The notes beneath the pieces were generated by a model, which worked only from the letters and a program-made list of their open reading frames with translations, had not been told where the DNA came from and made no database searches. From CAZDAM01 sp964503595 (lineage in GTDB: Bacteria > Muiribacteriota > UBA6191), in the NCBI GenBank assembly GCA_964503595.1, contig CAZDAM010000005.1, forward strand, positions 8,661 through 72,660: DNA of 64,000 nucleotides. The letters run 5' to 3'. Positions 15,916 to 25,379 of the stretch are shown here, piece by piece (the first letter of the stretch is position 1; each line of letters opens with the position of its first letter). The position numbers and the translations under genes are program-made.

Positions 15916-17358
15916 ATGGATCGCGGACACTGGGGATCCCGGATGGCCTTTGTCCTGGCCGCTGCGGGTTCTGCAATCGGACTGGGCAATATCTGGAAAT
16001 TCCCCTATATCACCTATGAAAATGGTGGCGGCAAATTTGTCGTCCTGTATCTGGTCTGTATCCTCCTGGTCGGCCTCCCTGTGCTGGTTGCGGAAATGCT
16101 TCTGGGACGACACACCGAAAAGAGTCCTGTTGCAGCTGTAGAGGCTATTTCCGGGGAAAACTCCCCCTGGAAACTGATGGGTTTTTTGGGAGTCTCCGCT
16201 TCCTTTGTTGTCATGTCCTTCTACGGAGTCGTTGCCGGCTGGATTCTGGTCTATGTCGTTCTCAGTCTTACCGGAGCCCTGGCCGGACTGACCGCCGAGC
16301 AGTTTTCCGCTCAGTTCGGAGCCCTGTATGCCTCACCCTGGCTGAATGTCGGTGGTTCCACTCTTTTTCTTCTGATGAGTGTGGCTGTGGTTCTGGGGGG
16401 CGTCAAAGGCGGCCTGGAGAAGGTCTGTAATATCCTTATGCCCGCTCTCATAGGCCTTCTGGTACTTCTCTGCATCAATTCCGTCGGAGCCCCCAATGAG
16501 GGCTTTTCCAAGGCGATCCAGTTTCTGTTCTCCTTTGACAAACCTCTTGAAGGCCACGCCATTCTGGAAGCTCTGGGCCATGCCTTCTTCACCCTTTCTC
16601 TTGGTATGGGCGCCATGCTCACCTACGGCTCCTATCTTGATAAAAGAGCGGATATTGTCAAAGCTGCCCTCTGGGTTGCTGCTCTGGATACCATCATCGC
16701 CCTGATGGCCTGTATCATCATTTTCTCAACCCTGATGGCCTATGATATGGAAGTCGGACAAAGCGTCGGACTGGTTTTCAACTCCCTTCCTCTGGCTTTC
16801 TCCAAAAGTGCGGCGATCGGGAAATATCTGGTCGCCATCTTCTTCATTCTGCTTTTCATGGCTGCCTGGACCTCGGGAATTTCCCTTCTGGAGGTGCCCA
16901 CTGCCTATCTGATTGATAAAGGCATGGAAAGAAAGACCGCCACCCTGACCATGGCCGGGCTGATCTGGATTGTTTCGATTCCCTGTGCCCTCTCCGGGTC
17001 TCCAGAATGGAAAGCTGTCTTTAAAAATTTCGACTTCTTTGATTCCATGGACCGGTTCTCCAGCCAGTACATGCTACCGATCGGAGGGCTGGCCATTGCC
17101 ATTTATGTGGGCTACATCATTTCCAAAAAAGCCCGTGAAGAGGAATTTTTCAGCGGCCTCGAAGTTCCTCCCATTGTTTACCGGGGCTGGATGCTTCTTT
17201 TGCGCTTCGTAGCCCCGCTGATTGTAGTCATTATCCTGCTGAACAAGGTAGGCTTCATTACAGATGAGCAGTTCAATAAATCCTTCGAAAGACTTTTTGG
17301 TCATACCGAAGAAGTTCAGCATGAACCCATGCGGTCACTGCCGGTGAAAAAGCCTTAA
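15916..17358 (+). CDS. Sodium-dependent transporter, neurotransmitter:sodium symporter family
   Basis: A 480-residue inner-membrane protein with about 11-12 hydrophobic segments of the LeuT-like NSS/SNF family, which couples sodium to uptake of amino acids or similar solutes. It opens with the signature AFVLAAAGSAIGLGNIWKFP (about 11-30), where unwound helix 1 binds sodium and substrate, followed by YITYENGGGKFVVLYLV. Helix 6 appears as HAFFTLSLGMGAMLTYGSY and helix 8 near AAWTSGISLLEVPTAYL. An AAGGAG site lies before ATG 15916. Substrate is unknown. It stands between lipB and a barrel gene, seven bases apart from the latter. Confidence 0.9.
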   Translation: MDRGHWGSRMAFVLAAAGSAIGLGNIWKFPYITYENGGGKFVVLYLVCILLVGLPVLVAEMLLGRHTEKSPVAAVEAISGENSPWKLMGFLGVSASFVVMSFYGVVAGWILVYVVLSLTGALAGLTAEQFSAQFGALYASPWLNVGGSTLFLLMSVAVVLGGVKGGLEKVCNILMPALIGLLVLLCINSVGAPNEGFSKAIQFLFSFDKPLEGHAILEALGHAFFTLSLGMGAMLTYGSYLDKRADIVKAALWVAALDTIIALMACIIIFSTLMAYDMEVGQSVGLVFNSLPLAFSKSAAIGKYLVAIFFILLFMAAWTSGISLLEVPTAYLIDKGMERKTATLTMAGLIWIVSIPCALSGSPEWKAVFKNFDFFDSMDRFSSQYMLPIGGLAIAIYVGYIISKKAREEEFFSGLEVPPIVYRGWMLLLRFVAPLIVVIILLNKVGFITDEQFNKSFERLFGHTEEVQHEPMRSLPVKKP

Positions 17359-17364
17359 AAAGAA

Positions 17365-19029
17365 ATGAACACAAAACCATACCTGATTCTGGCGGCCCTG
17401 CTTCTTACTGGCCGCCATTTTTCCAGCCCTTTTTCCGAACTCAGCCCCAGTCATGAGGCTTATACACTCATCAATGAGGCAGCTGCAGATCTTCTGAAGG
17501 GAAAATACCGGGCTGGCATCTTTAGCCCCAATCAAACGGTAAACCGTTATGATGCGGCCAAAATTGTCCGGGATTTCTGCCGCATGGTCCTCAAAAACCC
17601 CTCCGGCATTTCAGAAGACGCCAGAGTTCGTCTGGCAATTCTGGCCGGAGAGTTTCAAGGAGAAATGGAAATCCAGGGATTTTCCGCTCGGGAACAGGAA
17701 GATGTCCTGAAAATGGGACTGGGTGAAAAAGTTCTGGCAACTGCTCCCGACTCCACAGCCACTGTTCCTGTCGCAGCCTTTGATACAAAGGAGCCGGTAC
17801 ACTTTTCAGGAGAGCTTCGTACCAGGCCGGAATTCCGTCACGTCAACCGCCCCGTCGACGGTCCGGAGAGCTTTGATCAGCAATCTTACCGGATGCGTTT
17901 AAGAATCGATCGACACCTGAAGCGGGGGGACTTCTTTGCCACCCTTCAACAACACGGCTATTTCGGTGAGCAGGATCTGGATCCCAAGGCCCGTCCAACC
18001 GCGACCCAGCCGGATGCGGATCTCGAATTCGTCGAATTTGGGGTCAAGGTCGATCTTGACCTTGAACGAACCCGCAGTCTGACCGTTGGACGTCAGTTTT
18101 TCAAATTTGTTTCCGCTCTGGTTTCAGATTCCCAGTTCAGCGAAAGAGGGCGTACCTTTGACGGTCTTCTGTATGAGGCAAGAAACGGAAACAGCACCAC
18201 CAAAGCCTTTGTGACCAATCTCGCCCGGGAAACCTATGGCATAACCTCTTCCCTGAATCCGGGAGCTGACCCTGAAGGGCTGTTCTACGGATTTGATTAT
18301 GCCTTCGATACCTCAATGGGTGGACTCAGACTTTTTGCCTACGATCGCACCCAAAAAGAAGATGGAGGCGTCATTGGCCTGAGAGAAGAGCTTCTTAGCT
18401 ATGGAATTTCGGGTAAGCACGAACTTACCTCGCGGCTTCATCTGGGGTGGACCCAGATTTTGCAGGACGGAGATACCCACCTTCTGGGAGCCAGAACCCA
18501 GACCAAGTCCGGAGAATTCCAGGAACTGGAATTTGACTACCATCTTGGCGACAAATCACTGGCTGAACTCCGTTTTACCCGCTGGTCCGGAGACCCCAAC
18601 GGGGGAGCAAACCGGAAGAATGAAGCCTTCACCAAGCTCTATGGATCGACTCACTCTTTTCTGGGCAAGACTGATTTCATTGATACCACCAATGCCCAGG
18701 AATATGTCCTTGGTTACAAAAAAGAGCTCAGACCCGGCTTGAGAATGGCTTTATCCCATCACTGGATCCGCCTGGACGAACCCGCCCAGGCTCCCGCTCT
18801 TAGAAGTGAACTCCCCGCTTACATCCGTTCATCCCTGACCCATAACCGGGCCAATAAGGAAAAGGATCTGGGACGTGAAATCGATCTGATCTTCAGCTGG
18901 AAATGGTCTGACACCATGTCCTTTATTCTGGTCCACGGCTGGTTTGAATCGGGAGACTATTTTCCGGCAAATGGTATTCAGCCTTTTGATGGAACCTATA
19001 CCTACCTGACCACAACCTTTCACTTCTAA
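17365..19029 (+). CDS. Outer-membrane protein: SLH-like N-terminus plus alginate-export-like barrel
   Basis: A 554-residue exported protein. After a hydrophobic leader (about 5-16), residues 30-75 (AYTLINEAAADLLKGKYRAG, then NRYDAAKIVRDFCRMV) resemble one S-layer-homology module, as in SLH porins that clamp to the cell wall. From about residue 150 (VHFSGELRTRPEFRHVNRP) the sequence resembles alginate-export (AlgE-type) barrels: RMRLRIDRHLKRGDFFATLQ, LTVGRQFFKFVSALVSDSQF, YVLGYKKELRPGLRMALSHH, ending in TYTYLTTTFHF with a terminal Phe. Whether it exports a polysaccharide is unknown; sugar-nucleotide genes lie convergently next door. The ribosome site is weak. Confidence 0.7.
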   Translation: MNTKPYLILAALLLTGRHFSSPFSELSPSHEAYTLINEAAADLLKGKYRAGIFSPNQTVNRYDAAKIVRDFCRMVLKNPSGISEDARVRLAILAGEFQGEMEIQGFSAREQEDVLKMGLGEKVLATAPDSTATVPVAAFDTKEPVHFSGELRTRPEFRHVNRPVDGPESFDQQSYRMRLRIDRHLKRGDFFATLQQHGYFGEQDLDPKARPTATQPDADLEFVEFGVKVDLDLERTRSLTVGRQFFKFVSALVSDSQFSERGRTFDGLLYEARNGNSTTKAFVTNLARETYGITSSLNPGADPEGLFYGFDYAFDTSMGGLRLFAYDRTQKEDGGVIGLREELLSYGISGKHELTSRLHLGWTQILQDGDTHLLGARTQTKSGEFQELEFDYHLGDKSLAELRFTRWSGDPNGGANRKNEAFTKLYGSTHSFLGKTDFIDTTNAQEYVLGYKKELRPGLRMALSHHWIRLDEPAQAPALRSELPAYIRSSLTHNRANKEKDLGREIDLIFSWKWSDTMSFILVHGWFESGDYFPANGIQPFDGTYTYLTTTFHF

Positions 19030-19030
19030 G

Positions 19031-19060
19031 AAGAAACCCCGGCAGAAGCCGGGGCCAAAA
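19031..19060. terminator. Convergent terminator hairpin
   Basis: The perfect stem CCCCGGC-AGAA-GCCGGGG (19037-19054) lies between two genes pointing towards each other. On the - strand it is followed by TTTCTTCTT, a usable T-tract; on the + strand the tail is weaker. Confidence 0.75.
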
Positions 19061-19084
19061 GCTTTTCTGAAAGACTGTCAGAAC

Positions 19085-20461
19085 TCAGTGAAGGCCACCT
19101 TCTTTACCAATCTGATAAACCTGGAACCCGATTTTTCTTAAACTGGCGGCATCCACAATGCTTCGGCCATCAAAGACAAAGGCGGGCTTGCTCATATTTT
19201 CAAAAATGCGGGAATAGTCGAGTTCCCGGTACTGGGGCCACTCGGTTAAAACGGCAATTGCATGAGCTCCCGCACAGGCCTCATATGCATCTTCCACAAA
19301 ATGAATGCGGGCATTTTCTTCTGCCGTGAATTCCCGGCGGGCATTGATTAGAGCCTTGGGATCGGTAATGACCACTTCCGCCTGCTCAGACAGAAGCTGA
19401 CGGGCAATTGCAATACCCGGAGATTCACGGGTATCGCCGGTATGAGCCTTGAAGGCAAACCCAAGAAGGACAATTTTCTTCCCGCTTAAGGTATTGAACA
19501 TGGCCCGGTTCATCTTGAGAACAAACCGGCTCTTCTGCCAGTCATTCATCTCAACGACCTGTCGCCAGTAGGCCGCGACCTCATGCAGCCCATAGGACTG
19601 GGCAATATAGACCAGATTGAGAATATCCTTCTGAAAACAGCTGCCTCCAAAGCCAACGGAGGCTTTCAGAAACTTGGCACCAATACGTGAATCCATACCA
19701 ATCGCCCGGGCAACTTCATCGACATCGGCTCCAGTGGCTTCACAAAGAGCCGAAATGGAATTGATGGAAGAGACTCTTTGGGCCAGAAAGGCATTGGCAA
19801 CCAGCTTGGAAAGCTCGGAACTCCAGACATTGGTGGTCAGGATTTTTTCACGGGGAACCCACTGGGCATACAGACTGACCAGCTCTTCACAGGCTTTCAG
19901 TCCTTCTTCGGTCTGCTCGCTTCCAACCAGAACCCGATCCGGGTTGAACAGATCCTCAACCGCTGTTCCTTCTGCCAGAAACTCCGGATTGGAAAGCACC
20001 TCAAAATGAAGGCCCCCGGAATTGGCCCTCAAAATCCTCGCCATAGCTTCCGCTGTACGTACTGGAAGCGTCGATTTTTCCACAACAATCTTGGAAGATT
20101 CGGCGACTCGGGCAATCTGGCGGGCTGTTGCTTCCCAGTACTGCAGATCAGCTGCTTCTCCAGCTCCAACCCCATAGGTCTTGGTCGGAGTATTCACGGA
20201 AACAAAAATAATATCCGCTTCCTTGATGCCCCCTTCCACATCCGTGGAAAAGAACAGATTCCGGCCACGAGCTTCACGAACCACTTCATCAAGACCCGGT
20301 TCATAAATCGGTAAGGTATCGGAATTCCAGTCCTCGATTCTCTTGGCATTGATATCGACCACAATGAAACGGGTCTCAGGACATTTCAAAGCCATCACAG
20401 CCATTGTCGGGCCACCGACATAACCGGCCCCGATACATAAAACAGTTTTTCCTGAGCTCAT
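19085..20461 (-). CDS. ugd: UDP-glucose 6-dehydrogenase, animal/plant-type
   Basis: Oxidises UDP-glucose twice with NAD to UDP-glucuronate, a precursor of surface polysaccharides. 458 residues. The NAD loop is CIGAGYVGGPTMAVMA (9-24), the catalytic Cys is Cys275 in ASVGFGGSCFQKD, and GFAFKAHTGDTRESP lies in the C-terminal domain. Several stretches are near-identical to my memory of eukaryotic UGDH (LPIYEPGLDEVV, TNVWSSELSKLVANAFLAQR, SSINSISALCEATGADV), unlike the shorter common bacterial Ugd. The start overlaps the end of the fucose-synthase gene by four bases (ATGA), so both are translated from one transcript. Confidence 0.94.
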   Translation of the reverse strand: MSSGKTVLCIGAGYVGGPTMAVMALKCPETRFIVVDINAKRIEDWNSDTLPIYEPGLDEVVREARGRNLFFSTDVEGGIKEADIIFVSVNTPTKTYGVGAGEAADLQYWEATARQIARVAESSKIVVEKSTLPVRTAEAMARILRANSGGLHFEVLSNPEFLAEGTAVEDLFNPDRVLVGSEQTEEGLKACEELVSLYAQWVPREKILTTNVWSSELSKLVANAFLAQRVSSINSISALCEATGADVDEVARAIGMDSRIGAKFLKASVGFGGSCFQKDILNLVYIAQSYGLHEVAAYWRQVVEMNDWQKSRFVLKMNRAMFNTLSGKKIVLLGFAFKAHTGDTRESPGIAIARQLLSEQAEVVITDPKALINARREFTAEENARIHFVEDAYEACAGAHAIAVLTEWPQYRELDYSRIFENMSKPAFVFDGRSIVDAASLRKIGFQVYQIGKEGGLH

Positions 20462-21423
20462 GCTTCACTCCTTTTGATCATCTGATTCTCTGAAGCCTCG
20501 TAGTTCTGAAGAAACCAGGCATAGGTGGATTCAATGCCTTCCTGAAGGGAGGTTTTAGCCTGAAAGCCGCTTTCTTTAAGGCGGGTGACATCCAGAAGTT
20601 TTCGGGGAGTTCCATCCGGACGACTGGAATCCCAGACAATTTTCCCGGAATACCCCACAACTTTCTGAATCGTTTCAGCCAGCTCCCGGATCGTAACATC
20701 CACTCCGGTGCCAATATTGACAATCTCTTCACTGTCCCAGTGGTGCATCAGGTGTGTGCAGGCTGATGCCATATCATCCACATGCAAGAACTCCCGCATC
20801 GGCTTTCCGCTACCCCACAGGACCACTTCGGGAAGATCACGGATTTTGGCCCAGTGAAACTTATGGAGCATGGCCGGAAGTACATGGGAATTTTCCAGAT
20901 CGAAATTATCCTGGGGGCCATAGAGATTGGTCGGCATACAGGCAATGAAATTACTGCCATACTGCTGACGATAAGCCTGGCATGCAAGAATTCCGGCAAT
21001 CTTGGCGATTGCATAAGCGTCATTGCTTGGTTCCAGCGAGCCATTCAGAAGCTCGGATTCGGAAATCGGCTGCCTTGCCAGACGAGGATAAATGCAGGAG
21101 CTTCCCAGGAAAAGCAGCTTTTTCACCTGATTCTGATGGGCCTCTTCCAGAACATGGGTCTGGATCAGAAGATTCTCACGAATGAACTCGGCTTTTCTGG
21201 TCTGATTGGCCCAGATACCACCGACTTTGGCTGCGGCCAGAAAGACATATTCCGGTTTTTCTTCTGAAAAAAACTTCTGAACCTGGGAAGCTTGAGTCAG
21301 ATCACAGTCTTTCCGAGTCTTCATAATCAGGTTTTTGTACCCACTGTTTTGAAGATTTCTGACAATTGCCGACCCTACAAGACCCCGGTGACCGGCAATA
21401 AAGATTCGCGAATTCTTATGCAT
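20458..21423 (-). CDS. fcl: GDP-L-fucose synthase
   Basis: NADPH-dependent epimerase/reductase (short-chain dehydrogenase fold) that turns GDP-4-keto-6-deoxymannose into GDP-L-fucose. 321 residues with the nucleotide loop FIAGHRGLVGSAI (8-20), the FLAAAKVGGIWAN segment, the catalytic Ser in FLGSSCIYP and the Tyr-x3-Lys pair in NDAYAIAKIAG, then MPTNLYGPQDNFD and REFLHVDDMA. All are standard for WcaG/Fcl. The partner GDP-mannose 4,6-dehydratase is not in the window. It forms a two-gene unit with ugd for nucleotide sugars of capsule, O-antigen or exopolysaccharide. Confidence 0.94.
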   Translation of the reverse strand: MHKNSRIFIAGHRGLVGSAIVRNLQNSGYKNLIMKTRKDCDLTQASQVQKFFSEEKPEYVFLAAAKVGGIWANQTRKAEFIRENLLIQTHVLEEAHQNQVKKLLFLGSSCIYPRLARQPISESELLNGSLEPSNDAYAIAKIAGILACQAYRQQYGSNFIACMPTNLYGPQDNFDLENSHVLPAMLHKFHWAKIRDLPEVVLWGSGKPMREFLHVDDMASACTHLMHHWDSEEIVNIGTGVDVTIRELAETIQKVVGYSGKIVWDSSRPDGTPRKLLDVTRLKESGFQAKTSLQEGIESTYAWFLQNYEASENQMIKRSEA

Positions 21424-21469
21424 GCAACCACATTAAAAGAGGCCCATAAGGATTGCAACCGAAACCTTG

Positions 21470-22669
21470 TCAATCCCGGCAGGTTCGCCCAATCCAGGGA
21501 TTCCCATGCACGAGTTTCAGTGGAACCGTATTGGAGACCAGACCGGTACCCGGCCCCTGATGAATACTCAGATCCAGGTGGCGGCAGGCCTGCTCTGCCC
21601 CCAGCCAGCCGGTATCAAGCTGTACTGTGACCACCCCCGGATCCGCACTCAAAATCCGGGTCATGGGTACCTGTACCCTGATCGCCGTATAAGGATCGGT
21701 TTCATAAAGCCGGGATAGGCCATTCGTCCAGTCATTCAGGGTTTCTGCCAGAATATAGGACCCCTTGAGAATATAAACCGCATCCATCTGAGGCCAGGGG
21801 GTTATGTTTCCTGTCGGATCGGTCGGTTCTGCGGCCCCCACCGGCCTGATCTTATACTGCTTTTTATTGGTCGCAATCAGCCGTGCATTGGCAGTTTCCA
21901 GAAGAAGCCGGCTTTCTTTCCCGTCTCCATAACGGGAAGCATGCAAAAGGGAATACTGCACATTCCCCAGAGAAGACAGAATCTTCTGCACTCCCGCCCC
22001 GGAGTCAATCCGGTAAGGTCCGATTTCCTTCATTCCGTAAAAGGCCACCTGAACCCAGTTCCCGGGACCAGGACGGGTAATGGCTGAAGCGCTCGCCCCA
22101 AATCCATCATAGACAATCTGACCATCCTGAGAAGAGAGCATCAGAGAGCGATTGGGGGAAACCCGGTATGACACCCTGGTTCCGTAGGCCGGAAGGTTCG
22201 GATTCTGCCAGCTTAATCTGAGAATATGGTTTTCCAGAGTCATGGAAGGGCTCGAAGGCAAGGTCACGGAGGACAGATCGTAATATCCTCCGGATGGTGG
22301 AGACTGAAAACTCTGAATCTCCCCATGCCAGAACCAGCGGTATCCACTGAAATGCTGGGTATTCCAGATTTCCCCCAGAATCCCGCTGTGACCAAAAGGA
22401 TCCCTCAGAAGAATCCCCCCTCCCATGGTAGGTTCCCGCTCAAAGGAGCCAATCAGCCAGTAAGAATTGGACGCCAGAACACCAAGTGTCAGAGGACTCT
22501 CAGCATAGGTCCCCGGAGACTTCTGGATTGTGATCGCCGGAAGATGGCTCTGATAAAGTTCGTGAAATTTCTGTGAATCGGCAGCAGAGGAATGAGCAAT
22601 CAGTCCATAGGCGCAAGTCTTGAGAAAGCGTCTGAATGAGGCCGCCAGCGTTTTTCGGTGTATTCCCAT
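21470..22669 (-). CDS. Exported protein of unknown function
   Basis: About 399 residues. An ATG at 22669 gives a plausible signal peptide (KTLAASFRRFLKTCAYGLIA, cleavage near HSSA-ADS). The same frame runs open further upstream but only as an antisense-like shadow inside miaA, so the later ATG is used; the genes still overlap by 70 bases. The mature protein is rich in Ser, Gly and aromatic residues with many short beta-type segments (THILRL-like repeats, YWLIGSFEREPTMGGGILLR, GWLGAEQACRHLDL). It has no transmembrane helix or family I can name. It is the last gene of the mutL-miaA unit. Confidence 0.6.
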   Translation of the reverse strand: MGIHRKTLAASFRRFLKTCAYGLIAHSSAADSQKFHELYQSHLPAITIQKSPGTYAESPLTLGVLASNSYWLIGSFEREPTMGGGILLRDPFGHSGILGEIWNTQHFSGYRWFWHGEIQSFQSPPSGGYYDLSSVTLPSSPSMTLENHILRLSWQNPNLPAYGTRVSYRVSPNRSLMLSSQDGQIVYDGFGASASAITRPGPGNWVQVAFYGMKEIGPYRIDSGAGVQKILSSLGNVQYSLLHASRYGDGKESRLLLETANARLIATNKKQYKIRPVGAAEPTDPTGNITPWPQMDAVYILKGSYILAETLNDWTNGLSRLYETDPYTAIRVQVPMTRILSADPGVVTVQLDTGWLGAEQACRHLDLSIHQGPGTGLVSNTVPLKLVHGNPWIGRTCRD

Positions 22670-23511
22670 AAATCCCAAGGTCCTTCCGTACGACACCAGG
22701 TCATCTGTCGTTTGGCAAACCTGCGGGTATTCTGGGCCAGTTTTTCTCTTGCCTCCTGAAGCGATACCTGATTCAGAAGCACGGCTTCCAGATCTCTGAT
22801 TCCAAGGCAGGAATAGGCCGTCATTCCTGGGCAAAGCCCGAGAGCAAAAGCCTGACGGACTTCTTCCAGGGCTCCATGTTCCAGCATCTTTTCAACACGC
22901 AGGTTGATCCGATCATACAGAATCTCGCGCGGTGGACAGCAAAGGATTTTCTTCACTTCATACGAAAACCCGTCCAGAGGATGCCATCTTGCATAGGGCC
23001 CTTCCTCAAGCTTTTCCAGAGCCCGGAGAATCCTTTTGCCATCATTGGGATGAAGCTGCCCGGCCCTTTTGGGATCTTTCTTCTGCAATTCCTCGTACAA
23101 AGTAGCCAGCCCTTCCACCTGAAGACGATTCCTCAACTCTTCCCGCAGTCTGGGGTCATGCTCTTCCGGACTACCACTCAAGCCGTTCAGGAAGATGCGG
23201 ACATACATCATGGTTCCACCGGTCAGAACGGGAGTCTTCCCACGCTCCCAAATCTCAAGAATGGCATCACAGGCCATCTGAAACCATTTGCCCACACTGA
23301 ACTCTTCGGAAAGCTCAAGAACCTCGAAAAGGTGATGAGGGGCCTGTTCCCTTTCTTCCAAAGAAGGCATGGCAGTAATGATCGGGAGGTTACGATAGAC
23401 CTGAAAGGCGTCCATGCAGACGATTTCCCCATCGTTTTCACGGGCAATCTGGAGGGCACAGGAGGTTTTGCCGGAAGCCGTTGGCCCGGCCACCATGATC
23501 AGGGATTTCAC
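22600..23511 (-). CDS. miaA: tRNA dimethylallyltransferase
   Basis: Transfers a dimethylallyl group to N6 of adenine 37 in tRNAs reading UNN codons. 303 residues. The P-loop is VAGPTASGKTSCA (7-19). IVCMDAFQVYRNLPI corresponds to the D-S-x-Q-x-Y substrate segment with Ala for Ser. TPVLTGGTMMYVRIFLNGL and TRRFAKRQMTWCR are typical. The start overlaps the mutL stop by four bases (ATGA), a mutL-miaA order also known from enterobacteria. Its tail overlaps the unknown secreted-protein gene. Confidence 0.95.
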   Translation of the reverse strand: MKSLIMVAGPTASGKTSCALQIARENDGEIVCMDAFQVYRNLPIITAMPSLEEREQAPHHLFEVLELSEEFSVGKWFQMACDAILEIWERGKTPVLTGGTMMYVRIFLNGLSGSPEEHDPRLREELRNRLQVEGLATLYEELQKKDPKRAGQLHPNDGKRILRALEKLEEGPYARWHPLDGFSYEVKKILCCPPREILYDRINLRVEKMLEHGALEEVRQAFALGLCPGMTAYSCLGIRDLEAVLLNQVSLQEAREKLAQNTRRFAKRQMTWCRTEGPWDLWEYTEKRWRPHSDAFSRLAPMD

Positions 23512-25340
23512 TTGCGGGTCCGGTTGAAACGGCGGTAGAGAGCCGGTAATGGTTCACGCACAATCACAGGACGGCCATGCGGACAGAAGAACGGATTGGC
23601 AGTCAGCCCCAGATCCTCAATCAGTCTTTGCATGACCTCCCGACTCAGGATATCTCCCGCCTTGATGCTTCCCCGACAGGCCATGGAAGCCGCCAGATCG
23701 CGAAAATAATCCTCAAGCTGGGAGCCTGTACCATGCCCCTGCAGGCTCATCAGGATCCGATCCAAAAACTCCTGGTCCAGCTTCCCGGTCACTTGGGGAG
23801 GAACTCCGTAGATCCATAGCTCCTCATTCTTATGCTCCACCAGAAAGCCCATCTGCTGAAGTCTTTCCCAGGCCTCATCCTCCAGAACAAGATGACGGGC
23901 ATTGAGCTTCAGAACCACTGAGGACAAAAGTTTCTGGGTCTGAAGTTTCAGTCCTTTTTTCAATGCTCTGTAAAACTCTTCAAACAGGATTCTTTCCTGG
24001 GCAATATGCTGATCCACAATCAGCATTTCCTCACCAAGCTGTCCCACAATAAAGGTCTTATCCAGCTGCCCCAGAAGCTGAAATCCCTGAAGCCTCTGGA
24101 TCGGAGTCAACACTTCTTCAGATTCTGTCTTAACCGGGACTTCCAGCTTCAGCCCCGGAAGAACCGGTTTTTCCTCACGCACGGGTTCAGGAGCCTTCTT
24201 AGGCTCTTCCCGCAAGGGAGTCTGCACATAAGCCGGAGGAGCCGGAACCGATGGTTTGGGAGGCGGTGGCTCCTCCCATTTTTTGAGCTGACTGGTAAAG
24301 CTTCCTGCCGGGGTTTTCCAGCCTGGAACAGGATCGGAGCGCGTCATGCCCTGACGGATCGTTTTCAGAAGAAACTCTTCCAGAAGTCCCTCGTTCTCAA
24401 TCCTGACTTCCAGTTTCTGAGGATGGACATTCACATCCAGCATGCGGGGGGGAATCGTGAGAAAGACCACCCCTGCCGGAAAACGTCTCTTCTCCTGAAA
24501 TGCCTCATACGCCAGGCGTACAGAACGTACCACCGCCGGATGGCGGACAATCCTGCGGTTGATAAAAACCCTGAGCTCTCTGGAGTCAGACCGGCAGTTT
24601 TCCGGGCGGGAAAGACTGGCTTCGAATTCAAACTTCAGAATCGGATGAACCGCCCTTTGGAAATGAAGAAAGCGGGAAGCCACACTATCGCCAAAGACTC
24701 CCGCAAGAGCGGCATGAAATTCCCCTCCCCCTTCTGTGCAAAAAATCTTTTCCTGATTGTGCACAAGAGTAAAGGAAACATTCGGATGAGCCAGAGCAAA
24801 ATCTTCCAGAACTTCCTGAATCAGAGCCTTTTCGTAGCGCTCTCCTTTTAGAAACTTCAGCCGGGCCGGAAGGTTGAAAAACAGCTCCCGCACTTCAATA
24901 CAGGTGCCCTCCCGCAAAGCTGAAGGTTCTTCCTCAAAGGAGAGGCCCCCCTCACTGATAACAGCATGGGCTGACTCAGCCCCCTGAAAACGGGATTGAA
25001 GTCTCAGCCGGGACACCGCTGCCATGCTGTGAAGAGCCTCACCCCGAAAGCCGAAGCTCACCAGGGTCGCAAAATCTTCCAGTCGGGCCAATTTGGAGGT
25101 TGCCTGCCGGGTCAGAGCCAGTATCAGTTCCTCTTTGGGGATTCCTGATCCATTGTCCGTGACCCGCATCAAGCGCTTGCCACCAGCTTCGATCTCGACC
25201 AGAATGCGGGTAGAACCGGCATCCACAGAATTCTCGACCAGTTCCTTGATGACATTGACTGGCCTTAGAATCACCTCACCTGCCGCGACTTTGGCGGCAA
25301 GGTCTGCACTGAGTGGCTGAATTGGGTTTCGGGGTATCAT
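23508..25340 (-). CDS. mutL: DNA mismatch repair protein MutL with endonuclease site
   Basis: GHKL ATPase that links MutS to strand incision. 610 residues. The N-terminal ATPase shows KVAAGEVILRPVNVIKELVE (17-36), the Mg/ATP motif DNGSGIP (61-67) and FGFRGEAL. A Pro/Glu-rich linker covers about 335-400 (PPPPKPSVPAPP). The C-terminal dimerisation domain carries a metal-site motif DQHIAQERILFEE (about 443; consensus DQHA-x2-E-x4-E with Ile for Ala), MACRGSIKAGD and FFCPHGRPV. This suggests it nicks DNA itself, as expected in organisms without MutH. The ATG is 39 bases downstream of a small frame. Confidence 0.96.
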   Translation of the reverse strand: MIPRNPIQPLSADLAAKVAAGEVILRPVNVIKELVENSVDAGSTRILVEIEAGGKRLMRVTDNGSGIPKEELILALTRQATSKLARLEDFATLVSFGFRGEALHSMAAVSRLRLQSRFQGAESAHAVISEGGLSFEEEPSALREGTCIEVRELFFNLPARLKFLKGERYEKALIQEVLEDFALAHPNVSFTLVHNQEKIFCTEGGGEFHAALAGVFGDSVASRFLHFQRAVHPILKFEFEASLSRPENCRSDSRELRVFINRRIVRHPAVVRSVRLAYEAFQEKRRFPAGVVFLTIPPRMLDVNVHPQKLEVRIENEGLLEEFLLKTIRQGMTRSDPVPGWKTPAGSFTSQLKKWEEPPPPKPSVPAPPAYVQTPLREEPKKAPEPVREEKPVLPGLKLEVPVKTESEEVLTPIQRLQGFQLLGQLDKTFIVGQLGEEMLIVDQHIAQERILFEEFYRALKKGLKLQTQKLLSSVVLKLNARHLVLEDEAWERLQQMGFLVEHKNEELWIYGVPPQVTGKLDQEFLDRILMSLQGHGTGSQLEDYFRDLAASMACRGSIKAGDILSREVMQRLIEDLGLTANPFFCPHGRPVIVREPLPALYRRFNRTRK

Positions 25341-25379
25341 GCGCGCATTCTAGGCTCAAAAAAGCCTGCACGCAAAGCC

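Noticed and set aside
21444..21473. Promoter for fcl-ugd with TTGACA at 21468-21473 on the - strand
   Set aside because: The -35 box is perfect but no acceptable -10 box follows at 16-18 bases, and the match overlaps the previous stop codon.
22670..22834. Upstream extension of the secreted-protein frame inside miaA
   Set aside because: The extra residues overlap miaA coding sequence in another frame, and the signal peptide begins at the ATG at 22669.
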